NCBI GenBank assembly: GCA_028694275.1
Contig: JAQUTS010000025.1
Coordinates: forward strand, 1 to 14,886
Source: Candidatus Gastranaerophilales bacterium
GTDB lineage: Bacteria > Cyanobacteriota > Vampirovibrionia > Gastranaerophilales > CAJFVJ01
Reading direction: 5' to 3'
Length of the DNA stretch: 14,886 nucleotides
Position numbers and translations under genes: made by a program. Under the pieces are notes generated by a model. It saw nothing but the letters and a program-made list of their open reading frames with translations. It did no database searches and was not told the origin of the DNA. This document shows positions 1 to 6,752 of this stretch, piece after piece. The number at the start of each line of letters is the position of its first letter. The stretch's first letter is position 1.

Positions 1-12
1 AGAGAAAATCAA

Positions 13-348
13 ATGCTTTTATTAACCAAAATTATTACATCATCATTAATGATTGTTTTAATTACAGAAGTCGCCAAAAGGCACTCTGTGCTTGGCGGTT
101 TGATAGCTGTTTTGCCTGTTAATATTTTGTTGGCTATGTTTTGGCTTTATATCGAAAGAAAAGATATTGCTTTGTTGGGAGAGTTTTCAAAGTCAGCTTT
201 ACTCGGGCTTATTCCTTTGGCAATTTTTCTTGTCCTTGTGACTTTATTGTTCAAAAAGAGTCAGGGTTTCACTCCGACAATTTTTGTGGGTGTATTTGCT
301 TTGGCATTATTTGCGTTTATTCAGTATAAATTTATGGCTAGTATGTAG
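13..348 (+). CDS. DUF3147-like small integral membrane protein
   Basis: A 111-residue, very hydrophobic protein with about four membrane segments (roughly residues 5-20, 24-47, 58-80 and 88-106). The stretch around residues 22-48, with Lys-Arg then Gly-Gly-Leu-Ile, Leu-Pro and a Trp-Leu-Tyr end, resembles the DUF3147 family of small membrane proteins, whose members are about this long. No biochemical role is known for that family and none is inferred. The frame stays open to the left edge of the window, so the ATG is chosen because the family normally starts a few residues before the first helix; only a weak purine-rich stretch precedes it. It lies 20 bases before the next gene and probably belongs to the same transcript. 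Family assignment is from recall of the pattern and is moderately sure. Confidence 0.72.
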   Translation: MLLLTKIITSSLMIVLITEVAKRHSVLGGLIAVLPVNILLAMFWLYIERKDIALLGEFSKSALLGLIPLAIFLVLVTLLFKKSQGFTPTIFVGVFALALFAFIQYKFMASM

Positions 349-368
349 GCTTAGAGAAGGTAAAAGTA

Positions 369-1475
369 ATGAAGACTCTTGCGATAGCAGGTAAATATTT
401 AGATCAGCCGCTTTTGGTGTCGAAGTTTAATAAAGCGGTTCCGGGGCTTTTGTTGGGAGGTGCAGGACTTTATATTATGCAGGATTTGTACCATAAAAAA
501 CCTGAGGAAAGAAAAAAATCTTTTATCAAAAATCTTAGCGTTTTGGGCTTTACCGCTGCTTCTGCACTTATTGCAACAAGAGGAATCAAACCTATAAAAA
601 TCAACCAAAACGGTAAAGTGAAAGAAATTTTTAAAGGTTTTAAGGGATTATCTGATATGGAAACGCCCAAAGAAATTAAAGAAAAAAATACAAAAATGAT
701 AGATGAGTTTTTGGAAAAAAACAAAATCACATCTAAGACTCGTGAAATTTTGACCAAAGCAAAAGAATCTGTTTTGAGTTTTTCAGAAGTTAAGCATCTT
801 CAAGAAGATATAGGTTCAACAAAAGAAGGCAGTAAGTTTTTGAATGGGGAAGAAGGATTGATTCCCGATCCTGAAAATATTGATTCAAAGAAAATTTTCG
901 GCGAAATAGGAAGACTTTCTTTGATGGGGCTTGTCCCTGTTGTAGGCGGGGTTACAGGTGGTGTAATCGGCGATAAGCTTACTGAAAAAAACTGGAAAGA
1001 AAGAGTCCCTAACAAAATAAAAGAAGGGTCTTATCAATATTTGGCGAATATTTTCTTGTGCAATGTCGGGGCAGGCGGTGCTCTTGCTATTATGGAAAAA
1101 ATGAACGTCAAATCAAAGGCTGCAAGGGCTGTTGGCATGGTGGCTGGTATTGTTGCTACAGGCATAGTTGGCGGAAGTGCAATAGCTAATTATATAAGTA
1201 AAAAATGTATCGATCCTTTACTTAATGACAAAAAATGTAACAAAGAAGGTAAAGGGCTTTATTCAGAAAGAACCCCTGAGGCTATTGATGTGGGCCTTCA
1301 CCTTGTTGATCTTGCAACAGTGGCAGTAATGTCGGGGCTTAGCTGGATTGAACCGGCATTGCCAATGTTGTATTCGATTTCAGGTTTTAGAGCAGGTATT
1401 GGTTATAGAAACGGCCATGGGCATCATCACTCAAGGCAAAGAGGTGAAAACAAAAAATTGGAAGCGACAGCATAA
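369..1475 (+). CDS. Multi-pass membrane protein of unknown function, glycine-rich
   Basis: A 368-residue protein I do not recognise. Hydrophobic, Gly/Ala-rich candidate membrane segments lie near residues 24-41, 54-72, 182-201, 223-244, 254-276 and 311-337. A Lys/Glu-rich, probably helical soluble stretch (about 78-178) separates the first two from the rest. The C-terminus is soluble and has a short histidine cluster (HGHHH, 350-354), which could bind metal or be chance. A GAGAAGG ribosome site lies 8 bases before the ATG, so the start is well supported. Glycine-zipper-like stretches (for example GGVTGGVIG at 193-201) suggest tight helix packing. It follows the DUF3147-like gene by 20 bases and precedes the DUF2023-like gene by 78, consistent with one operon. 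Function cannot be assigned. Confidence 0.85.
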   Translation: MKTLAIAGKYLDQPLLVSKFNKAVPGLLLGGAGLYIMQDLYHKKPEERKKSFIKNLSVLGFTAASALIATRGIKPIKINQNGKVKEIFKGFKGLSDMETPKEIKEKNTKMIDEFLEKNKITSKTREILTKAKESVLSFSEVKHLQEDIGSTKEGSKFLNGEEGLIPDPENIDSKKIFGEIGRLSLMGLVPVVGGVTGGVIGDKLTEKNWKERVPNKIKEGSYQYLANIFLCNVGAGGALAIMEKMNVKSKAARAVGMVAGIVATGIVGGSAIANYISKKCIDPLLNDKKCNKEGKGLYSERTPEAIDVGLHLVDLATVAVMSGLSWIEPALPMLYSISGFRAGIGYRNGHGHHHSRQRGENKKLEATA

Positions 1476-1553
1476 ATGATAAAAAAATTTTTTGGAGAAA
1501 ATGTTAGGTATGTAGAACATTTGTTTGAGGTAATTTCCTCAAGGGAGATCATA

Positions 1554-2078
1554 ATGAAAATTCTGGCAGTGAATACAAAAATACAAAGATACAATAATTT
1601 TTCGAAAAATCAGACCAGTCCGATTCTTTCAAGAAAAGAGGCTGATACTGTTATTTTTCAGGGTAACGGAGCTATGAAAATCGGGATAACTGATCCTCAA
1701 AACACCGTAATGCCCGTTTTTAATCACCATATTTATGAGCTAAAAAAAGGTCTCAGAAGATTGGCATTACTCACAGAAAAACCTGAAAAACAGTCTTATA
1801 TCGAGCATCGTTTGCAAAAAGAAGATATATCCTACGTGATAAATAAAGTTAATGAGAGCAAAATTAATATTTTCTTTGGAGATAATGCTTGCATAGATGT
1901 TGTTAAGGGATTCGATTCTCAATTGAATAAGCTTACGCCCGAGCAAGATTTTATGCTTGGTACAATGCTTGGTTATGATGTTGTGCAGCAGTGCGAGAGA
2001 TATCAAAAAATGAAAAATAAAATCGTGGGCTCAATGCCTGTTCAAATTAAAAAAATAGGCAAAAGTAATAAAGTATAG
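1554..2078 (+). CDS. DUF2023-like protein with FxG-tagged N-terminal extension
   Basis: The frame is open from 1476, but AGGGAG at 1542-1547 sits 6 bases before the ATG at 1554, giving a 174-residue protein. From about residue 56 to 155 it resembles DUF2023: an Asn-His-His-Ile-Tyr-Glu start, a Lys-Lys-Gly-Leu-Arg turn, an Ile-Asn-Ile-Phe-Phe-Gly strand, then a Leu-Gly-Thr-Met-Leu-Gly-Tyr-Asp helix ending in Gln-Cys-Glu-Arg-Tyr. DUF2023 is a small alpha/beta family of unknown function, about 110-120 residues in the structurally studied Porphyromonas member, and I recall it lying beside flavodoxin there. Here flavodoxin follows 33 bases downstream, so a role in flavodoxin maturation or partner binding is plausible but inferred. 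The extra 55 residues at the N-terminus are Asn/Ser/Lys-rich and carry VIFQGNG at 33-39, the motif shared with five other proteins here. Confidence 0.8.
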   Translation: MKILAVNTKIQRYNNFSKNQTSPILSRKEADTVIFQGNGAMKIGITDPQNTVMPVFNHHIYELKKGLRRLALLTEKPEKQSYIEHRLQKEDISYVINKVNESKINIFFGDNACIDVVKGFDSQLNKLTPEQDFMLGTMLGYDVVQQCERYQKMKNKIVGSMPVQIKKIGKSNKV

Positions 2079-2111
2079 GAAAAGTTTTGGTATTTTTGAA
2101 AGGAGAAAAAA

Positions 2112-2552
2112 ATGGAAGTTAAAATAATTTACGGATCAGAAACAGGAAATTCAGAAACTTTGGCAAATGATGCCAAAAAATCATTATCGGCATCAGGTAT
2201 TGATGCTCAGGTTTTGGATATGCAAGATGTCAAACTTTCTGATATTAAAGAATATAAAAATCTAATTCTGATTACAAGCACATGGGGTGATGGCGAGCCG
2301 CCTTCTAATGCTATGGATTTGCATGAAGAATTAACAAGCGCATCAGGAGCTGATTTGGCAGGTCTTAATTATGCAGTTTTTGCAATAGGTCAGTCTTTTT
2401 ATGATCAGTTTTGTAAGGCAGGCAAGGATTTTGACTCAAGTTTGGCTGCATTAGGCGCAACAAGATTGGCAGAGATTACATTATCTGATGATGATTTTGA
2501 TGATACTTTCCCTGAATGGATTGCTAAAATCAAAGATCTTTTGCTCAAATAG
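2112..2552 (+). CDS. Short-chain flavodoxin
   Basis: A 146-residue cytosolic electron carrier binding FMN. The phosphate loop GSETGNSET follows the first beta strand (residues 8-16). A 60s-type loop reads STWGDGEPP (Trp near residue 58). The 90s-type loop, with Gly-Gln-Ser-Phe-Tyr-Asp-Gln-Phe-Cys, keeps the Tyr expected to stack on the flavin. The acidic C-terminal helix region and the length fit short-chain flavodoxins such as those of Desulfovibrio; the WGDGEPPSNA wording also recalls the flavodoxin domains of CysJ/MioC-type proteins. AAAGGAG lies 6 bases before the ATG. It is the last gene of the run before a strong terminator. It could take electrons from ferredoxin-dependent enzymes or from the FixABCX type complex encoded just downstream on the other strand; that link is inference. 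Confidence 0.95.
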   Translation: MEVKIIYGSETGNSETLANDAKKSLSASGIDAQVLDMQDVKLSDIKEYKNLILITSTWGDGEPPSNAMDLHEELTSASGADLAGLNYAVFAIGQSFYDQFCKAGKDFDSSLAALGATRLAEITLSDDDFDDTFPEWIAKIKDLLLK

Positions 2553-2589
2553 TCGTAGAAAAGACCAATTCTACCTTTTGGATTTTTTC

Positions 2590-2620
2590 AAGCCTTGCTG
2601 AAAGGCAAGGCTTTTCTTTT
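2590..2620 (+). terminator. Rho-independent terminator after flavodoxin
   Basis: A perfect 9-bp stem (AAGCCTTGC at 2590-2598 with GCAAGGCTT at 2605-2613) has a 6-base loop and is followed by a T-rich run. It lies 38 bases past the flavodoxin stop. The stem is nearly identical to that of the terminator at 3203. Confidence 0.88.
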
Positions 2621-2693
2621 TTAAGGTAGGCATCAAAAATTATTTAGTTAGTATTTTACGCATATCATCGCTGGATTAGGAGAGGCAGAAATT

Positions 2694-3167
2694 ATGAGAG
2701 TACAAAACGTAACAACAGAAGCACCAAAACCCGTTAGTCAACCACAACCAAACGCAGGTGCACTAAGCAAAAAAAGAAACAACGTGGCATTTAAAGCGAC
2801 ACCAAAACAAATTCTTGATGTTTTGGACACTGCAAGAATTTGCCCCGGCAAAAAGGGATTAGTCGGCAGTGTTGCAGAGTTTTTCTATTTTGCAGAAAGA
2901 GAAATGTCTAAAATCAAAGATGCTCCAAAGGAGTTCATTTACAAACTGGGACAAAAAAATGATGTCCCAAAACCCCTTGAACACCTTGCAGTTGAGGGCA
3001 CTACGATAGCAAAGCTTGATGAAGTATTGAACGATAATCCGTTCAAGTGCTCACCGACTTCCAAATGTGGCTGCGGCGGAGGTATGTCCAAAGGTACCTT
3101 TGCTGCTAAGCTTTTAGAGAGCATAGGTGTTGAAGAGCCGAGTGTTATAAAGATTTCAAAACCATAA
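2694..3167 (+). CDS. Small cysteine-containing orphan protein with N-terminal FxA tag
   Basis: A 157-residue protein I do not recognise. Residues 1-30 are Pro/Gln/Asn/Thr-rich and look disordered, followed by VAFKATP at 31-37, a variant of the motif shared with other proteins in the window (Ala in place of Gly). Residues 36-112 look helical. A cysteine knot-like stretch, with Cys119, Cys125 and Cys127 followed by Gly-Gly-Gly, precedes a short C-terminal helix. Cys50 is a fourth cysteine. The spacing could bind a metal or act as a redox site, but no known fold is claimed. There is no signal peptide or membrane segment. AGGAGAGG (2678-2685) lies 8 bases before the ATG. The gene stands alone between terminators, so it is probably transcribed by itself; no convincing promoter was found (best guess TATCAT at 2663-2668 with a poor -35). 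Confidence 0.82.
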   Translation: MRVQNVTTEAPKPVSQPQPNAGALSKKRNNVAFKATPKQILDVLDTARICPGKKGLVGSVAEFFYFAEREMSKIKDAPKEFIYKLGQKNDVPKPLEHLAVEGTTIAKLDEVLNDNPFKCSPTSKCGCGGGMSKGTFAAKLLESIGVEEPSVIKISKP

Positions 3168-3202
3168 GTGATAAGTGATAATATAAAATCAGAAGCTTTC
3201 CG

Positions 3203-3230
3203 AGCCTTGCATAGCAAGGCTTTTTATTAT
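3203..3230 (+). terminator. Rho-independent terminator after the small cysteine protein
   Basis: An 8-bp stem (AGCCTTGC at 3203-3210, GCAAGGCT at 3214-3221) with a 3-base loop is followed by TTTT and an A/T-rich stretch. It is the first of two tandem hairpins after this gene. Confidence 0.85.
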
Positions 3231-3232
3231 TT

Positions 3233-3270
3233 AAAAGCCCCCTTTTTTTGCAAGGAGGCTTTTGATTTTT
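3233..3270 (+). terminator. Second hairpin between convergent genes, terminator for the + strand
   Basis: AAAAGCC (3233-3239) pairs with GGCTTTT (3257-3263); after one C-A mismatch a further CCTT/AAGG helix continues inward, with a T-rich loop. A run of seven T follows on the + strand. On the - strand it lies just past the stop of the gene ending at 3271 but lacks a good T run there, so it would be only a weak terminator for that operon. Confidence 0.65.
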
Positions 3271-3663
3271 TTAGTATAAATATTCGCCGAGTTCTTCGAC
3301 TTCGTCCATAAAATCAATTTCATCTTCATCTTCATTGAATTTATCGACAATCATAAGTGCCATTTTTTTGGCGATATCGGCTCTGTCTTCTGTTGAGCAG
3401 TTTTCGAGCATATGGATGGCAGTTCTCACCGTGTTGTCCATATCGTACCATCTTGCATTACCTTTTTCGATAATGCCGCTGCTTACGGCAGACATTATAT
3501 CTTCGATAGAAGCAAATGATTTGCTTTCTATGTTGTGCTCAATAATGATTTTAATAAGGTTAATAGACATTTTGATTTGGTCTTGGTCATCTGATTTTTC
3601 TAAAATTCTCATAGAACGAGACAAAATCGGATCACTATCGTACCAGCGTCTGTATTGTGACAT
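3271..3663 (-). CDS. Small acidic protein with two RWYD repeats, unknown function
   Basis: A 130-residue soluble protein of unknown function, last gene of the fixC-fixX run, 14 bases after the fixX stop. It contains a duplication: Arg-Trp-Tyr-Asp opens both residues 6-42 and residues 71-107, and each copy continues as two predicted helices with a Leu-Glu then an Ile. I count 9 identical residues in 37 aligned ungapped. The C-terminus (about 108-128) is strongly acidic. AAGGAG lies 7-8 bases before the ATG. Helical repeats of this sort often mediate protein contacts, so a small accessory or regulatory role for the Fix proteins is possible from the position alone. I recall similar RWYD-starting small proteins in other anaerobes but cannot name a family. 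Confidence 0.82.
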   Translation of the reverse strand: MSQYRRWYDSDPILSRSMRILEKSDDQDQIKMSINLIKIIIEHNIESKSFASIEDIMSAVSSGIIEKGNARWYDMDNTVRTAIHMLENCSTEDRADIAKKMALMIVDKFNEDEDEIDFMDEVEELGEYLY

Positions 3664-3677
3664 ATTATAACTCCTTT

Positions 3678-3977
3678 TTACCCATTTTTAAATGTAACAC
3701 CGCATCCGCCTTCGGGGTATTCCCACTTGATGCTTTGGTATGTGCAGCCTATTCTGCAAGCACCGCATTCAAGGCAGTTCTCGTACCCTACAAGAAGTTG
3801 GTTTCCTTCTTCATCCCACACATAAACTTTTGCCGGGCAAAAAGTGGTACAAGGTTTTGTTTTGCATCTTGCACAATCGGATGGAGTCGGCTGCAAGTGG
3901 CTTTTTTCGCAAGGCTTGTATTTTACTGAAAACAATTTGTCTTCCACATTTTGAGGAACTCCTTTGATGTTGCTCAT
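3678..3977 (-). CDS. fixX: FixX ferredoxin-like protein, partner of FixC
   Basis: A 99-residue ferredoxin-like protein that supplies iron-sulfur clusters to FixC in the electron-transferring-flavoprotein:quinone oxidoreductase branch of the FixABCX complex. Two cysteine sets are visible: C35-xx-C38-x4-C43-xxx-C47-Pro and C68-xx-C71-xx-C74-xxx-C78, enough for two [4Fe-4S] clusters. The C-terminal IKWEYPEGG with a Gly-Val-x-Phe end is typical of FixX. Enterobacterial FixX lacks most of the first set, while thermophile and anaerobe forms linked to electron bifurcation have it. The ATG at 3977 overlaps the fixC stop as ATGA and has a G-rich stretch upstream; an ATG at 3995 in the same frame has no ribosome site. 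Translation is therefore probably coupled to fixC. Confidence 0.93.
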   Translation of the reverse strand: MSNIKGVPQNVEDKLFSVKYKPCEKSHLQPTPSDCARCKTKPCTTFCPAKVYVWDEEGNQLLVGYENCLECGACRIGCTYQSIKWEYPEGGCGVTFKNG

Positions 3978-5287
3978 CGTACGATTACCCCCCATACAAG
4001 CTTTAATAATTTTAACATATCAAGAGCAATCTTGAACAGGTTTCTTTCTTTAAAAATATTTTTGATGAAAGTTCTGTATTTTTGTCTCTTTGGAATGCTG
4101 TCTACAGATGTGAACATTTCCATAAACTCGTTGATTTTTTTGGGGTAAAATCCCAAAAAGGCTGACGCATTATGCTCAAGAGTCGGTATGACATTTCTGT
4201 ATGTTTTAAGGTCTTTTAGTATGAAGCTGTGTTTGAGTTTTTTCTTGTATAACTCAAGTGTGTGTTCAGAAAAATCATTTTGTTCAAGGGCAACTATTGC
4301 TGTTTCTGCTGCCAATTTTCCGCTAAGCATTGCAAGGTTGGTACCTTCCCAGTGGACATTGTTCACAAACATTGCCGCATCACCCGCCACCATAAAGCCA
4401 TTTCCTAATATCTTCGGCATAGAATTGTAGCCGCCCTCAGGAATGAGGTGAGCTGAATATTCTTTTAGGTCGCCATCTTTGATTAAAGGGGCAATGGAAG
4501 GGTGTTCTTTTAGTTCGTTTAGGATTTCATAGGGCTTGATATTTCTTTTTTGTAATTCCTCTAAAGATACTCCGACCCCGATAGAAATACTTTCTTGATT
4601 GGTGTAAATGTATCCGAGCCCGAGCATTCCAAGCATTGGGCCGCCTGCTATGGTGTAGATCACGCCTGTTTTGTCATCAAGGTTAAATCTGTCTTGGATT
4701 TTTTCCTTGCTGAGCGTTATGACCTCTTTTATGCCAAGCGCAACTTCTTTTGGTTGAGTTTCTTTTCTCAATCCGAGTTGTTTTGTCAAAAGCGAATTGA
4801 CTCCATCGGCAATAATTGTAATCGGTGCATAAAATTCTTCTAAATCTGTTTTTATACCGACAACTTTTGATTCTTTGATGATTATTTCTCTTACAATGGT
4901 TTCTGTAACAATGTATGCGCCTTCTTTTTTTGCCTGCTCGGCACACCATCGGTCCCATTTTGCACGAATTACAGTATAGCTGTTAGTTTCACCTTTTTGG
5001 CAGTGAATAGGATTTTTGTATGATATGACAGTGCCGTCATCTTCTCCCAAAAGAGCGTATCTGTGCTCTGTATTGCATCTTTCGAGCGGGGCTTCTTCTT
5101 CAAAGTTAGGGAAAATTTCTGCTGTAGGCTTTGCATAAATAGCACCGCCAAAGACATTTTTGCTTCCGGCAAAGTTCCCTCTTTCAATAACTACAACTTT
5201 TTTGCCTGCTCTGGCCAAAATAGTTGCAGCACTAATACCTGCAGGACCCCCACCCACTATAATTACATCAGCCATCTGCTTTTGCAA
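3974..5287 (-). CDS. fixC: FixC, FAD-dependent ETF-quinone oxidoreductase-like protein
   Basis: A flavoprotein of the ETF-QO/FixC family (about 437 residues) that passes electrons from the FixAB flavoprotein to quinone in FixABCX. The FAD Rossmann site is at the N-terminus (VIIVGGGPAG at residues 8-17, acidic end of the second strand in VVVIERG). A second FAD-contacting stretch, with Val-Ala-Gly-Asp-Ala-Ala, lies about three quarters along. It lacks the C-terminal [4Fe-4S] domain of mitochondrial ETF-QO, which FixX supplies. The frame reaches an ATG at 5308 without a ribosome site; AAGGAG at 5299-5294 is 6 bases before a TTG at 5287, and a -10 box at 5323-5328 would leave only a few bases ahead of 5308, so TTG 5287 is preferred. 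fixA and fixB are not in the window. Confidence 0.93.
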   Translation of the reverse strand: MQKQMADVIIVGGGPAGISAATILARAGKKVVVIERGNFAGSKNVFGGAIYAKPTAEIFPNFEEEAPLERCNTEHRYALLGEDDGTVISYKNPIHCQKGETNSYTVIRAKWDRWCAEQAKKEGAYIVTETIVREIIIKESKVVGIKTDLEEFYAPITIIADGVNSLLTKQLGLRKETQPKEVALGIKEVITLSKEKIQDRFNLDDKTGVIYTIAGGPMLGMLGLGYIYTNQESISIGVGVSLEELQKRNIKPYEILNELKEHPSIAPLIKDGDLKEYSAHLIPEGGYNSMPKILGNGFMVAGDAAMFVNNVHWEGTNLAMLSGKLAAETAIVALEQNDFSEHTLELYKKKLKHSFILKDLKTYRNVIPTLEHNASAFLGFYPKKINEFMEMFTSVDSIPKRQKYRTFIKNIFKERNLFKIALDMLKLLKLVWGVIVR

Positions 5288-5322
5288 AACTATCTCCTTT
5301 TGAACCATTATTGATAAGAGCT

Positions 5323-5351
5323 ATTATACTATGCCTTTTCAAAAATAGAAA
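5323..5351 (-). promoter_or_regulatory. Promoter of the fixC-fixX operon
   Basis: On the - strand a perfect TATAAT lies at 5328-5323 with a weak -35 (TTTCTA) 17 bases upstream. Transcription would begin near 5316, giving about 29 bases of leader before the TTG start at 5287. It diverges from the promoter of the TPR/NHL gene. Confidence 0.6.
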
Positions 5352-5357
5352 CCGCAC

Positions 5358-5386
5358 TTAACATATACCTTTTATTGATATATAAT
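5358..5386 (+). promoter_or_regulatory. Sigma70 promoter of the TPR/NHL gene, probably leaderless
   Basis: TTAACA (5358-5363) and a perfect TATAAT (5381-5386) are separated by 17 bases. The ATG at 5393 is only 7 bases from the end of the -10 box, where transcription is expected to start, so the mRNA probably begins at or next to its start codon. Confidence 0.72.
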
Positions 5387-5392
5387 AAAGGG

Positions 5393-6223
5393 ATGAAAAA
5401 AGCTTTCGGAATAGCTGTTTTATCAGCTTTATTCATCTTTAACAGTACAATATGTTTTTGTGAAGAATATAAACCTCTTGCTATAAAAAAACACAATGAG
5501 GGAGTCGCTTTTTATGATAAAAAACAATATACGAACGCAATTGAATGTTTTATCGAAGCGACTCAAGAAGATCCTTCATTTGTTGATTCTTATTATAATT
5601 TGGGTGTTTTGTATGAGTATTTTGGCAATGATCCAAAGGCAATGGCAGCATACAAGCAGCTTTTGAGGCTTGATCCATACAATCCTCAAGCTGCCTACAA
5701 AATCGCCAAGATGTATGCCAAAGAAAAAAATTACAAGGTTGCTCTAAAATATCTTTCTCTCGTGCCCAAAAGCAGTCCCGTTTATTCTGCTGCTCAGGAA
5801 CTTCAGACCAAACTCTGTGCAACGTTAGGGAAGGAGCAACATCAGTATAATGCCTTTGAGCCTGCATCAAATGGTATTGCAGGGGTTTTGTCGCCATCAG
5901 GAGTGGTAAAAGATACTCTTGGAAACCTTTATGTTTCCAGTTATTCCCAAAATTCCATCACCGTGATAAATGAATCGACTAAGCGTATTTATGCTCGGGG
6001 AAGTTTTTTGGCAGGGCCTATGGGCTTGGCCGTTGATTCATACAACAACCTTTATGTTGCGTGTTATAACTCAGGCAGGGTTATTTTGGTTTCACCAGAT
6101 GGTGCTTATCAGATAATTCTTTCAGGGCTGAAAAAGCCACAGGACTTGTATATCGACAATGAAAACATTCTCTATGTAACAGAACGTGGCAACAATAAAC
6201 TTATACAATATAAGCTATATTAG
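5393..6223 (+). CDS. Secreted TPR and NHL-repeat protein
   Basis: A protein of 276 residues from the ATG at 5393. Residues 1-23 form a Sec-type signal peptide (Lys-Lys, a hydrophobic core, then a Cys-rich end before Glu-Glu), so it is exported; the CFC end is not a clean lipobox. Residues about 27-128 make three TPR units (the pattern of paired helices with Ala, Tyr and a Pro at the unit ends is clear at DPSF and DPYNP). Residues about 155-276 show three NHL/SMP-30-like strands, with Gly-Asn-Leu-Tyr-Val, Asn-Asn-Leu-Tyr-Val-Ala and a final ILYVTERGNN. Three blades are fewer than a closed propeller, so it may oligomerise or be partial. Such proteins usually act as binding scaffolds in the envelope. 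A TTG at 5375 in frame lies within the promoter and is rejected as start. It ends overlapping the bcp stop. Confidence 0.88.
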   Translation: MKKAFGIAVLSALFIFNSTICFCEEYKPLAIKKHNEGVAFYDKKQYTNAIECFIEATQEDPSFVDSYYNLGVLYEYFGNDPKAMAAYKQLLRLDPYNPQAAYKIAKMYAKEKNYKVALKYLSLVPKSSPVYSAAQELQTKLCATLGKEQHQYNAFEPASNGIAGVLSPSGVVKDTLGNLYVSSYSQNSITVINESTKRIYARGSFLAGPMGLAVDSYNNLYVACYNSGRVILVSPDGAYQIILSGLKKPQDLYIDNENILYVTERGNNKLIQYKLY

Positions 6224-6693
6224 TCTGAAAGTTTGTCGATTTCTGATAAAACTTCATCGACGTGGCCTTTTACTTTGACTTTTGTCCAGGATTTTTTGAT
6301 TTTTAGGTCTTTGCCTATCAAAAATGTTGAGCGAATTACGCCAAAGTATTTTTTGCCGTACATTGATTTTTCGCCCCAAACATTAAAATCCTCAAGAATT
6401 TTGTGCTCAGGATCTGATCCTAAGATGAAATTCAATCCTTGTTTTTCTTGAAATTTTTTGTGGCTTTCTATACTGTCAGGGCTTATTCCGATTACAATTG
6501 CTTTGTTTTTCAGTCTGTTAAAATTATCCCTGAAATCACAAGCTTCTTGCGTACATCCGGGGGTTGCATCTTTTGGATAAAAATACAAAACTACATTTTG
6601 GCCTTCAAAATTATGGAGAGAATATTCTTTTTCTTTACCATTGGGGTCTATTCCTTTAAATTTATGATCGTTTATTTTTGTTTCTGTTTGCAT
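6220..6693 (-). CDS. bcp: Bcp-type thioredoxin-dependent peroxiredoxin
   Basis: A 157-residue cytosolic thiol peroxidase that reduces hydrogen peroxide and organic peroxides with thioredoxin electrons. The peroxidatic site is T44-x-x-C47 in the PKDATPGC stretch, and the resolving Cys52 follows in the GCTQEAC arrangement of the atypical 2-Cys Bcp/PrxQ group. The conserved Arg lies in RSTFLIG near residue 123. The length is normal for the family. GGAG lies 6 bases before the ATG. Its stop overlaps the stop of the convergent TPR/NHL gene by 4 bases, and there is no terminator between them. In an anaerobe this is a usual oxygen-defence enzyme. It has no N-terminal tag. Confidence 0.95.
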   Translation of the reverse strand: MQTETKINDHKFKGIDPNGKEKEYSLHNFEGQNVVLYFYPKDATPGCTQEACDFRDNFNRLKNKAIVIGISPDSIESHKKFQEKQGLNFILGSDPEHKILEDFNVWGEKSMYGKKYFGVIRSTFLIGKDLKIKKSWTKVKVKGHVDEVLSEIDKLSD

Positions 6694-6752
6694 TTTTTGC
6701 TCCTTTTTTATTTTTATTTTGACATAAAGAGTGTTTTTTTAAGGTTTTGTTT

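Noticed and set aside
1476..1553. Start at 1476 directly after the stop of the membrane protein
   Set aside because: Only a weak site ahead of it; AGGGAG with correct spacing precedes ATG 1554, and the extra 26 residues look like translated leader.
3165..3181. Tandem TAAGTGA repeat after the small cysteine gene
   Set aside because: About two and a half copies of 7 bases that put stops in several frames; too short to distinguish from chance slippage.
3335..3670. A 111-residue hydrophobic frame on the + strand
   Set aside because: Antisense shadow of the RWYD-repeat gene; the - strand frame has the ribosome site, operon position and internal repeat.
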